In this document: positions 1 through 7,026 of the stretch, in pieces
Layout: each line of letters begins with the position of its first letter
Position numbering within the stretch: position 1 is the first letter of the stretch
From: Lentisphaerota bacterium
GTDB lineage: Bacteria; Verrucomicrobiota; Lentisphaeria; Victivallales; GWF2-50-93
DNA: 24,953 nt
Direction: 5' to 3'
Assembly: GCA_025360875.1 (NCBI GenBank)
Contig: JANYBI010000238.1
Location: 1-24,953 of the forward strand
Translations under genes and position numbers: made by a program
The notes under the pieces: generated by a model
What the model was told of the DNA's origin: nothing
What the model saw: only the letters and a program-made list of their open reading frames with translations
Databases searched by the model: none

Positions 1-2
1 AC

Positions 3-1484
3 ATATCCAGCTTCCTTGGAAACCTCTATATGCGCCTGCAGAAGGAACTTATGAACGCGTTATACATGACAGATTATCAGACATTCCAGTCCTATAACGT
101 CGGAGAGCTTAGCAATATCGCAATAGCACAGCTGAGAGTAGTTGTCCAATCACTCCGAATGTTCATAACGGTCATCTCGTCTTCAATTTTTGTAATAGCC
201 TATCTTGCACTGCCTCTTCTCGTCAACTATAAGATGGCAATGCTTGCTGTCCTGACATTCGCACCGATGACCATAATGATCAGGCATATCAGCCGCAGAC
301 TTAAAAGTCTTTCCCTGCAAAATGTCTCTGCAAACGGGGATATCAACGGCATCGTCCTTCAGATGCTCTCCAACTACCGTTATCTTAAGTCGACAGGCAC
401 ATATCTGAAAACCTATAAAAAACTCGACAAGATAGCCCGCAATATCGCCTCCCTCATGATCAAGATGGCGGTATGGGGAAGCATGTCCCAGAACATAATG
501 ACTCCCTTCGCCGTAGTGATTATCTGCGGACTCACCTACTGGCAGGTGGCAGTACAGCATACTCCCATCATAGAGGCCTGCGCAGTTCTCGGACTTCTCT
601 ACCACTGTGCCCAGCAGGCGATAAGCATTCCTACATCATATCAGAAATTCCTGGCAACTTCAGGATCTATCGATGTTTATACGGCTTTCATCACGAACTT
701 GTTGAAAAATGCTGAGCCCATATGTGCCGGAAAAACTAAAACTCCTGATTTCTCCGGTCAAATCGTTCTTGAGGATGTATCTTTCCAATATGCAGCTTCG
801 CCATCAGAGGTGCTTTCCAATATCTCGCTTACGATACCCCAGAAATCATTTGTCGGATTTGTCGGGGAATCAGGTTCAGGCAAATCAACATTTGTAAACA
901 TGATCACCGGCCTGCTCCGTCCAAGTTCAGGTAAAATAACTATTTCAGGAACCGACTTCAGGGAACTGGACATCCAGGAACTGCGCCGCTCAATAGCATA
1001 TGTGACACAGGAAGCCGTTATTTTCAATGATACTGTCCTGAACAACATATCGCTCTGGGACGGCCCCTCCTCCGATTCCGCATCCCGTGAAGCCTCGCGG
1101 AAATCCTCTGCCGACAAGTTCATTGAAAACCTTCCGGCCGGCTATCAGACCTTACTCGGAGATAACGGCATAAACATATCCGGAGGGCAACGCCAGCGGA
1201 TATCAATAGCCAGGGAACTATACAAGGACGCCCCTATCCTTCTTCTTGACGAGGCTACAAGCGCTCTTGATTCGGAAACAGAATATTTCATCCAGGAAAG
1301 CATCCGTCAATGCCATGGGGAAAAGACAATAATTGCTGTCGCACACAGGCTTTCCACAATCAAGAACTGTGACTGCATATTTGTACTGGAAAAAGGTGAA
1401 ATCACCGAGTACGGCACATATGACGAACTCTACAATAAGAACGGACGGTTCCGCCAGATGGTGGATAGGCAGTCCTTGAGTTAA
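3..1484 (+). CDS. ABC exporter, fused permease-ATPase (5' end outside window)
   Basis: This is a half-transporter of the MsbA/lipid-exporter type that would use ATP to move a lipid-linked or hydrophobic substrate across the inner membrane. The reading frame is open to the left edge (codons ISSFLGNLY precede the first ATG at 30), so the true start and first membrane helices lie outside the window. The visible part has hydrophobic helices in roughly residues 40-200 counted from the ATG at 30. A complete nucleotide-binding domain follows: Walker A GESGSGKST (about 279-287), signature ISGGQRQR (about 382-389), Walker B ILLLDEA (about 404-410), D-loop SALD and H-loop AHRLST (about 437). The position upstream of polysaccharide genes suggests glycan or lipid-glycan flipping; the substrate is inference. 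The last codons and the stop lie inside an 8-bp periodic repeat tract, so the natural C-terminus may have been altered. Confidence 0.93.
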   Translation: MSSFLGNLYMRLQKELMNALYMTDYQTFQSYNVGELSNIAIAQLRVVVQSLRMFITVISSSIFVIAYLALPLLVNYKMAMLAVLTFAPMTIMIRHISRRLKSLSLQNVSANGDINGIVLQMLSNYRYLKSTGTYLKTYKKLDKIARNIASLMIKMAVWGSMSQNIMTPFAVVIICGLTYWQVAVQHTPIIEACAVLGLLYHCAQQAISIPTSYQKFLATSGSIDVYTAFITNLLKNAEPICAGKTKTPDFSGQIVLEDVSFQYAASPSEVLSNISLTIPQKSFVGFVGESGSGKSTFVNMITGLLRPSSGKITISGTDFRELDIQELRRSIAYVTQEAVIFNDTVLNNISLWDGPSSDSASREASRKSSADKFIENLPAGYQTLLGDNGINISGGQRQRISIARELYKDAPILLLDEATSALDSETEYFIQESIRQCHGEKTIIAVAHRLSTIKNCDCIFVLEKGEITEYGTYDELYNKNGRFRQMVDRQSLS

Positions 1485-1624
1485 GAGTTCGCGAGTTCGA
1501 AATTGCGTAAGTTCGGAAGTTAAACAATATAAAAAGGAAAGAACAAGTTCGGAATTGCTCGAGTTCAGATGTCAGATATTGGAATTTCAACTTTCGCATT
1601 TTAGAACTCACGAACTCTAGAACT
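1476..1624. repeat. Intergenic element of 8-bp periodic repeats in inverted arrangement, no gene
   Basis: The left side is a run of octamers in one phase: TTGAGTTA, AGAGTTCG, CGAGTTCG, AAATTGCG, TAAGTTCG and GAAGTTAA (1476-1523). After an A-rich spacer (1524-1542) come ACAAGTTC, GGAATTGC and TCGAGTTC (1543-1566). The right side has the opposite orientation: TTTCAACT, TTCGCATT, TTAGAACT, CACGAACT and CTAGAACT (1585-1624). Positions 1484-1513 and 1589-1618 form a 30-nt inverted repeat with only about four mismatches, so the transcript could fold into a long hairpin. The layout matches the element at 3468-3869 but lacks its protein gene. It fills the gap between the ABC exporter and the first AsnB gene and ends 8 nt before the AsnB start. 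Confidence 0.75.
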
Positions 1625-1632
1625 TCTTCATC

Positions 1633-3477
1633 ATGTGCGGATTCGTAGGAATAATCTCCAAGAATAACAAGCCTTTCCAGGAAAAGACTCTCCGGGAAAT
1701 GACTGGTCTCATATCCCATCGCGGTCCTGACGACGAGGGCTTTTTCTTCCATGAAGACTGGCTCGCTCTGGGCTTCCGGAGGCTCAGCATCCTTGATCTG
1801 AGCCCCAAGGGTCATCAGCCGATGATCAGCCACGACGGGCGCTATGCCATCGTCTTCAATGGCGAGATCTATAACTACTGCGAAATCCGCGAGGAGCTGG
1901 GAGACTATCCGTTCCAGTCTCATACCGACACCGAGGTGATAATTGCGGCATATCAGCGCTGGGGGAGCAAATGCCTTTCAAAATTCACCGGCATGTTTGC
2001 ATTCATCATCGCCGATCTGAAGGAGAGGACCGTCTTTATCTCCAGAGATCCCCTTGGCATCAAGCCTCTTTTCTGTTTTGAGGATGCCGACTACTACATA
2101 TTCTGCAGCGAAGTAAAGTCTCTGCTGCCTTATGCCTCCCTCAGGCCGAACTTCGATTCCCTCAAGGAATATCTCGTCTTCCGCTCCCTGATAGGGAAGA
2201 ACACATTGTTTAAGAATGTGTTCAACCTGAAGGAAGGCCATTACATGGAATTCAGGAACGGGCGCATGGGCGAGACGGAATATTTCGATCTCGCTTCGAC
2301 GCTGAAGCCCATAAAAGGCAAATCCTTTGAGCAGATATGCGATGAAGTCGAGGGCACCCTACAGGAAAGCGTAAAAATCCATCTCCGCAGCGATGTCGAG
2401 CTGGGCGTCCAGCTGAGCGGCGGAGTTGACTCCAGCCTGCTCACGGCAATGGCTTCGCGGCAGACGGGAAAGAGATTACATACATTTTCAATATCCTTCG
2501 GAAAATCCATGCATGATGAATCAGAATACCAGAAACGCGTCTCCTCAAGATATGGGACAGAACATCATGACTTCGAGGCCGATGAGAATTGCTTCTGCAA
2601 TCTTCTTCCAAAATCGATTTGGCACTACGAGCATCCGCTGAACGACCCCAACTCAGTCTTCACCCTTTACCTCACGCAGAAGGCTAGGAAGTTCATAACC
2701 GTCATGTTAGCCGGCGAAGGCGCCGACGAGGCTTTTCTCGGATACTCCAGGTTTTATCCTTCGGCGATAAGCAGCCTCAGGCGCAGGACATTCCTCTACA
2801 GGCATCCTGCTTTGAGGGAGATGCTATATAGGCTGAGCGGCAAAAAAATCTTCAATGTCACTCGATACAATCCGGCAATGTATGTCCTGTCTTATTCCGA
2901 TTTAAATATCACGGACAGGCTTCTCAATGGCGACGGCATGTCATTCTGCCCAGGAAGAGCTGAAATAATCAGGAAGGCATGTGGCGATGTCCTCAACGAG
3001 GCGATCCTCCAGGATCAGGCCTGTGATCTTCCACAGTGGTTCTGGCGCTCGGACAGGCTGGGGATGGCGGCCTCTATGGAAATTAGGGTGCCTTTCTGTA
3101 CGGTTCCAATGTTCACGCATGCAAATTCGATACCTTATGAAATGCGTCTGCACAATGGCGAAAGGAAGGCTGTTCTGAAGAAGATCGCCGAGAAATACAT
3201 TGACAAAGACCAGATCTACAGGAAAAAGATCGGGTTTGGCACCCCAATAGACTCATGGCTTGGCGGAAGCGGTCCCTATGGGAGGATGTTCTCTGAAACA
3301 GTGGGATCTGAAAGCTTCAGATCAAGGGAATTCTTCGACCACGGTTTCTTCAATCAAATCCTGTCATCACATAGGAATGGCTCATATGAGGAGAGAAACA
3401 TCGGGTTCCTCTGGACACATTTCAACCTCGAACTCTGGTACAGGACCTTTTTCGAGGGTGGATGGAGGAAGTTCTAA
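1633..3477 (+). CDS. asnB: Asparagine synthetase-type glutamine amidotransferase (first copy)
   Basis: A full-length class II amidotransferase of 614 aa. The N-terminal Ntn glutaminase releases ammonia from glutamine, and the C-terminal ATP-pyrophosphatase domain adenylates a carboxylate so the ammonia can form an amide. The nucleophile Cys2 (MCGFVG), HRGPDDEG, RRLSILD, NGEIYNY and DTEVI mark an intact glutaminase. The PPi loop SGGVDSS is at about 262-268, GEGADEAFLGY follows in the middle, and KKIGFGTP is near the end. AsnB paralogues in O-antigen and capsule loci are known or proposed to amidate uronic acids, so a sugar rather than aspartate is a likely substrate; that is inference from context. 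No clear ribosome binding site precedes the ATG, because the upstream DNA is a repeat element. The stop codon falls inside the left end of the next repeat element. Confidence 0.93.
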   Translation: MCGFVGIISKNNKPFQEKTLREMTGLISHRGPDDEGFFFHEDWLALGFRRLSILDLSPKGHQPMISHDGRYAIVFNGEIYNYCEIREELGDYPFQSHTDTEVIIAAYQRWGSKCLSKFTGMFAFIIADLKERTVFISRDPLGIKPLFCFEDADYYIFCSEVKSLLPYASLRPNFDSLKEYLVFRSLIGKNTLFKNVFNLKEGHYMEFRNGRMGETEYFDLASTLKPIKGKSFEQICDEVEGTLQESVKIHLRSDVELGVQLSGGVDSSLLTAMASRQTGKRLHTFSISFGKSMHDESEYQKRVSSRYGTEHHDFEADENCFCNLLPKSIWHYEHPLNDPNSVFTLYLTQKARKFITVMLAGEGADEAFLGYSRFYPSAISSLRRRTFLYRHPALREMLYRLSGKKIFNVTRYNPAMYVLSYSDLNITDRLLNGDGMSFCPGRAEIIRKACGDVLNEAILQDQACDLPQWFWRSDRLGMAASMEIRVPFCTVPMFTHANSIPYEMRLHNGERKAVLKKIAEKYIDKDQIYRKKIGFGTPIDSWLGGSGPYGRMFSETVGSESFRSREFFDHGFFNQILSSHRNGSYEERNIGFLWTHFNLELWYRTFFEGGWRKF

Positions 3478-3520
3478 AGTGCTGGAGTGCTGGAGTTATT
3501 TTTAAAGAAAAACAGACTAT

Positions 3521-3742
3521 ATGGATAACAGAGAGTTTAAAGTAATACTTGAAAAGAGGACTCTGGATTTTGCAATAGAAATAGTAAAATTCTGCATGCG
3601 CTTGCGCAAAATGGACATTCCAGGCGCCTTGATAACGCAACTTTTAAAAGCAGGAACTTCGATTGGCGGCAATTATCGAGAAGCAAAGGAACTGCTTGCT
3701 ATTTTTAATTCAATATCGAGAAACAGCAAGAAGAAGCGCTAG
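3521..3742 (+). CDS. Four-helix-bundle (S23/IVS-type) protein, apparently internally deleted
   Basis: The N-terminus resembles the four-helix-bundle family first known from 23S rRNA intervening sequences: FKVILEKRTLDFAIEIVKFCMRL, then a loop, then LITQLLKAGTSIGGNYREA. Family members are usually about 115-130 aa with further helices after NYREA. Here, at 73 aa, NYREA is followed at once by KELLAIFNSI, which looks like the usual C-terminal segment (E..EL..IF.SI) with the third helix missing. I infer an in-frame internal deletion of about 40-50 codons, so the product may not fold normally. The cellular role of this family is not settled. It is the only gene in the repeat element at 3468-3869 and separates the first AsnB gene from the operon starting at 3876. 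There is no rRNA gene nearby. Confidence 0.7.
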   Translation: MDNREFKVILEKRTLDFAIEIVKFCMRLRKMDIPGALITQLLKAGTSIGGNYREAKELLAIFNSISRNSKKKR

Positions 3743-3844
3743 AATGATGAAGTTCTTGAGTGCTAAAGTCCTCGAACTGATTTCAAAGATTTCAAAACTT
3801 CACAATTGTTCTGTATAACTTTAACTCTATAATTTTATGAACTC

Positions 3845-3868
3845 TAGAACTTTAGAACTTTAGAACTT
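3845..3868. repeat. Three perfect tandem copies of TAGAACTT
   Basis: The octamer TAGAACTT is repeated three times without gaps (3845-3852, 3853-3860, 3861-3868) and ends 7 nt before the ATG at 3876. It forms the right arm of the inverted repeat whose left arm, in reverse orientation, is at 3469-3500. It also occupies the place where a ribosome binding site for the next gene would be expected; no purine-rich site is seen there. Confidence 0.85.
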
Positions 3869-3875
3869 CTCAAAC

Positions 3876-5171
3876 ATGACTTACTTCAAATCAACATCCT
3901 GGAAAAAGCCCCTTGCAGGCCTGCTCATTTCACTCCTGTGCTTTGCTACGTTCACGTATGTCAACTACTGGATTTTCAAACACAAGACCGAGGGGTTCCT
4001 CAACAAGTACGGCAATTACCCGGATTTTTACATTCTCCATGAGACTCCCGCAATTGTCGGGTTCAATAAGGTTGGAGCAGGACAACTACAGTGCATCATA
4101 TCTCCGAAGACGGCGGGTTCGTGGACAATCAAGATGCCAGATGGCTCTGAATGCAAATCACAGAATTCCAATCCGGTCATAACTCTTGAAGCCGGCAAAA
4201 AAAAGTATGAACTGACTCCCGATACCAAGGATGCAACTCCGTTGGTCCTTAACATTTCCTACGTGGGTTCCGAAACATACAGGAAAAGAGGCAACGCTTC
4301 CGGAGACAACTATTACATAACCGAATCAAGCTACCCTATCATTGAACGCAAGAAATACGGGATTTATGATTTTGCATATCGGGAAGATTTATATCAGAAA
4401 GAAGAGATTGCCGAGGCGAAGAAGATGATTTACGGGGAAATGGGCGTCCTTGTGAATGAAAGCACTAGGGAGAAAATCATAAAGATCAGCAAATACCTTT
4501 ATGCCAGGATAGAACAGTATTCAGGAATTCCTTCCGACAGCATGAAATACCTCTCCCCCATGGAACAATACAAAAGGATAACGAGCGGTAAGGATGGAGC
4601 ATGGTGCCATAATTATGCCGTCATCTACACCTTCTTCATGACGGCGGCGGAAATACCGACAAGACTTGTAAGCATTGAAGGTGAAATAGACCAGGTGAAG
4701 ATTGCCGGCCATATTTTCGCGGAAAGCTTTATAGAGGAAAGCGGTAACTGGGCTTTCAGTGATCTGAATTCCGGATACTTCCTTGCAGAGGATCATGATG
4801 GTAACTTATATGACACAATGGACCTACTCAACCTCAAGGCCAGCAACTGCATTGAAAAGGCGGTTTTCCTGTCCTATGAGAAGAAGGAAATACAAAAACG
4901 GACCTTCACCTCAAAGACATTCAAGCTGTTCGAGAATATGCGGTCCAAACCCAATGTTGAAATCATATATTTGCGCCCACGGGCAAACAGATATTCTCTT
5001 CCCTCGCTGCTGAACCGCTACACTTTCAATCCCGACATTGCGTATTCACCAGATGGCAGCAACTTCAAGTATTACCTTAAACTTACATTTCTCGCGGCAG
5101 GAATCGTGTCCTTGATCTCCGTCATCGGAACAGGATTGATGCTGGTCTCAACAATTCTGAGGAAAAGATAA
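3876..5171 (+). CDS. Membrane-anchored transglutaminase-like protein
   Basis: A 431-aa protein with an N-terminal membrane helix (about residues 12-30) and a C-terminal one (about 402-425), so the middle part should sit outside the cytoplasm. The central part has the order of a papain-like transglutaminase triad: Cys244 in WCHNY, His279 in AGHIFAES and Asp296 in FSDLN. Bacterial proteins of this superfamily act as peptidases, amidases or cross-linking enzymes; which reaction applies here cannot be read from the sequence. Residues about 60-130 look like a beta-rich domain before the catalytic region. The stop overlaps the start of the next AsnB gene by one base (TAATG), which indicates translational coupling. 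It is the first gene of a tight operon reaching to 14645. It could modify an amidated polymer or an exported amine-bearing product, but that is speculation. Confidence 0.75.
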   Translation: MTYFKSTSWKKPLAGLLISLLCFATFTYVNYWIFKHKTEGFLNKYGNYPDFYILHETPAIVGFNKVGAGQLQCIISPKTAGSWTIKMPDGSECKSQNSNPVITLEAGKKKYELTPDTKDATPLVLNISYVGSETYRKRGNASGDNYYITESSYPIIERKKYGIYDFAYREDLYQKEEIAEAKKMIYGEMGVLVNESTREKIIKISKYLYARIEQYSGIPSDSMKYLSPMEQYKRITSGKDGAWCHNYAVIYTFFMTAAEIPTRLVSIEGEIDQVKIAGHIFAESFIEESGNWAFSDLNSGYFLAEDHDGNLYDTMDLLNLKASNCIEKAVFLSYEKKEIQKRTFTSKTFKLFENMRSKPNVEIIYLRPRANRYSLPSLLNRYTFNPDIAYSPDGSNFKYYLKLTFLAAGIVSLISVIGTGLMLVSTILRKR

Positions 5172-7024
5172 TGTGCGGCATATTAATACATATAGGCAGG
5201 GAAAAACTCAGTTCCGAGCATCCTGCGCTTGAGATCATCAAACACCGCGGGCCAGACGGCCATGGCGCGATGTCGTTTGAGACTCCCGCAGGATTCCTGA
5301 CTCTGGGACACAGGCGCCTTGCAATCATCGATCTCGATGAACGCTCGAATCAGCCGATGCAATATGACAATGGAAATTTCTGGATTGTCTTCAACGGCGA
5401 GATCTACAATTATCTGGAACTTAAGAATGAACTTTCGTCCCTGGGTTGCGAATTCCGCACGGAATCTGACACGGAAGTCATCCTGGCGGCATTCCGGAAA
5501 TGGGGAAAGAAGTGTCTCTCGAAATTCAATGGCATGTTCTCTTTCTGCATTTATGACAATAAGGAGCAGCGCCTATTCCTGGCAAGGGATAGGTTCGGTA
5601 TCAAGCCCCTCTACTTCTGGAACAATTCGGACACTTTCTGTGCGGCCTCTGAAATCAAACAGTTCACTTGCATCCCGGGATTCACCCCCGCGGCAAACCG
5701 TGAAAAGCTCTATCATTTCATCAACAGCAGCGATTTCGACTACGACTGTGAGACCATGTGGAAGGACGTATTCGAGATCGAACCAGGCTGTTTCGCGGAG
5801 CTCAATCTCGGTTCATGGAAGCCGGGCTCACCTTTCAAGACAGAGAAATGGTATGACCTGGATTTCAACAGGACCATTGACATATCCTACGAGGATGCGG
5901 TTGGCGAATTCCGCAGCCTGCTCAAGGATTCCATAAGGCTCAGGATGAGAGCCGATGTCCCTGTCGGATTCCTGCTTTCCGGCGGACTTGATTCTTCCTC
6001 ACTGGTTGGACTCTCAACCCAGATTCCGCGCGAGGCCAATGCGACTCTGAAGACATTTTCGTCGTGCTATGAGAACAGTCCGATCGATGAAAGGAAATTC
6101 ATAAACGAGATGCTCGATTTCTCGAAGGCCTCCTCCTCCCTTCATTTCCCAAAGCCGCAGGAGGTACCTGAAAACATCGACAAGATTATCTGGCACAATG
6201 ATATTCCTGTAAGACACGGATCTCCAGTTCCTCATTGGCTGCTCTACAAGCATATCAGGGAAGACAACGATTTCAGGAAGGTGATAATCGAGGGTCAGGG
6301 CGGAGACGAGATCCTCGGTGGATACATCGATTTCTGCTGGAGCTTCATCTTTGAATTGTTGATGGAAGGGAAGTTCTCCTCTTTTTCCAGGGAGTTCAAC
6401 ACCTTCCGCGCAAAAGACAAGTTCTCCCTCAAAATATTCATGAGGAAGTTCGGCAGAATGATGTTCCCAGGCTCAGTCAGATATCCGGCAAATCCGATCA
6501 TACTCCCGGAAAATCTCATTGGAGACATTACGATTCCGTCTATTCCAATAAGGAGGGAACAACCCTCAGTGAAGGAAATGCACAGGGCGAGGATGAGGAT
6601 ATTAAGATACATCCTGCACAATGTCGACCGCAACTCGATGTCACACTCAAGGGAGACCAGGGTTCCATTCCTGGACTACAGGCTGGCTGAATTCTGCATA
6701 AGCCTTCCAAGCCAGCACAAGCTGTCTTCGGGAACCACGAAGCGCGTCCTCAGGTCAGCCGTAGGTGGAATTGTCCCTGACAAGATAATCAACCGCGGCG
6801 ACAAGCAGGGTTACTCAAGCCCGATGTCTTCATGGCTCGGCAAGGAGATAAGCGGATTCTTCAAGGAAAGCGTGGAGGAGGCGTCGAGACTTCCTTTCGC
6901 GAACAGGAAACTGGTTCTAAAGGAGGCCTCTGATTTCAATGTCGGAAAAAGCCATTTTGATCCAGTTCTTTGGAATTTGATTGCAGCGGACAAATGGATT
7001 AAAATGTTTAAAATATCGGTGTAA
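5171..7024 (+). CDS. asnB: Asparagine synthetase-type glutamine amidotransferase (second copy)
   Basis: A complete 617-aa AsnB-type enzyme with both domains. Glutaminase: Cys2 in MCGILI, KHRGPDGHG, HRRLAIIDLD, NGEIYNY and DTEVILA. Synthetase: SGGLDSS at about 270-276, GQGGDEILGGY near 376-386, VDRNSMSHSRETRVPFLDYR and KQGYSSPMSSW near the C-terminus. Nothing essential looks missing. It differs strongly in sequence from the copies at 1633 and 11608, so these are old paralogues rather than a fresh tandem duplication. It overlaps the preceding membrane protein gene by one base, and the Cys-less paralogue follows after 2 nt, so the two may work as a pair. Its target in this locus is probably a uronic acid carboxylate; true asparagine synthesis cannot be excluded. 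Confidence 0.93.
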   Translation: MCGILIHIGREKLSSEHPALEIIKHRGPDGHGAMSFETPAGFLTLGHRRLAIIDLDERSNQPMQYDNGNFWIVFNGEIYNYLELKNELSSLGCEFRTESDTEVILAAFRKWGKKCLSKFNGMFSFCIYDNKEQRLFLARDRFGIKPLYFWNNSDTFCAASEIKQFTCIPGFTPAANREKLYHFINSSDFDYDCETMWKDVFEIEPGCFAELNLGSWKPGSPFKTEKWYDLDFNRTIDISYEDAVGEFRSLLKDSIRLRMRADVPVGFLLSGGLDSSSLVGLSTQIPREANATLKTFSSCYENSPIDERKFINEMLDFSKASSSLHFPKPQEVPENIDKIIWHNDIPVRHGSPVPHWLLYKHIREDNDFRKVIIEGQGGDEILGGYIDFCWSFIFELLMEGKFSSFSREFNTFRAKDKFSLKIFMRKFGRMMFPGSVRYPANPIILPENLIGDITIPSIPIRREQPSVKEMHRARMRILRYILHNVDRNSMSHSRETRVPFLDYRLAEFCISLPSQHKLSSGTTKRVLRSAVGGIVPDKIINRGDKQGYSSPMSSWLGKEISGFFKESVEEASRLPFANRKLVLKEASDFNVGKSHFDPVLWNLIAADKWIKMFKISV

Positions 7025-7026
7025 CT

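Larger units (their letters stand above)
3468..3869. mobile_element. Putative small element: inverted octamer repeats flanking a four-helix-bundle gene
   Basis: A 13-bp perfect inverted repeat, GAAGTTCTAAAGT, lies at 3468-3480 and its complement at 3857-3869. The left end continues as octamers AAGTTCTA, AAGTGCTG, GAGTGCTG and GAGTTATT (3469-3500). Behind the gene there is another forward set, TGAAGTTC, TTGAGTGC and TAAAGTCC (3748-3771). The right end holds three perfect tandem TAGAACTT units (3845-3868). The order (forward octamers, insert, forward octamers, reverse octamers) is the same as in the element at 1476-1624. The left end overlaps the last three codons of the upstream AsnB gene and supplies its TAA; the right end stops 6 nt before the next ATG. 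It codes for no transposase, so any mobility would need help from elsewhere. That it is mobile is inference; the repeat structure is directly visible. Confidence 0.6.

Noticed and set aside
1476..1624. CRISPR array
   Set aside because: The repeat units are only 8 bp, degenerate and without spacers of constant length, and they reverse orientation within the tract; no cas gene is nearby.
3521..3742. 23S rRNA intervening sequence
   Set aside because: The four-helix-bundle protein is related to those found in such sequences, but no rRNA sequence flanks it; both neighbours are protein genes.
5319..5936. A 205-codon open frame on the + strand, shifted relative to the second AsnB gene
   Set aside because: It is Ser/Arg-rich and lies inside the intact glutaminase domain of AsnB in a different frame; no evidence of an overlapping gene or frameshift.
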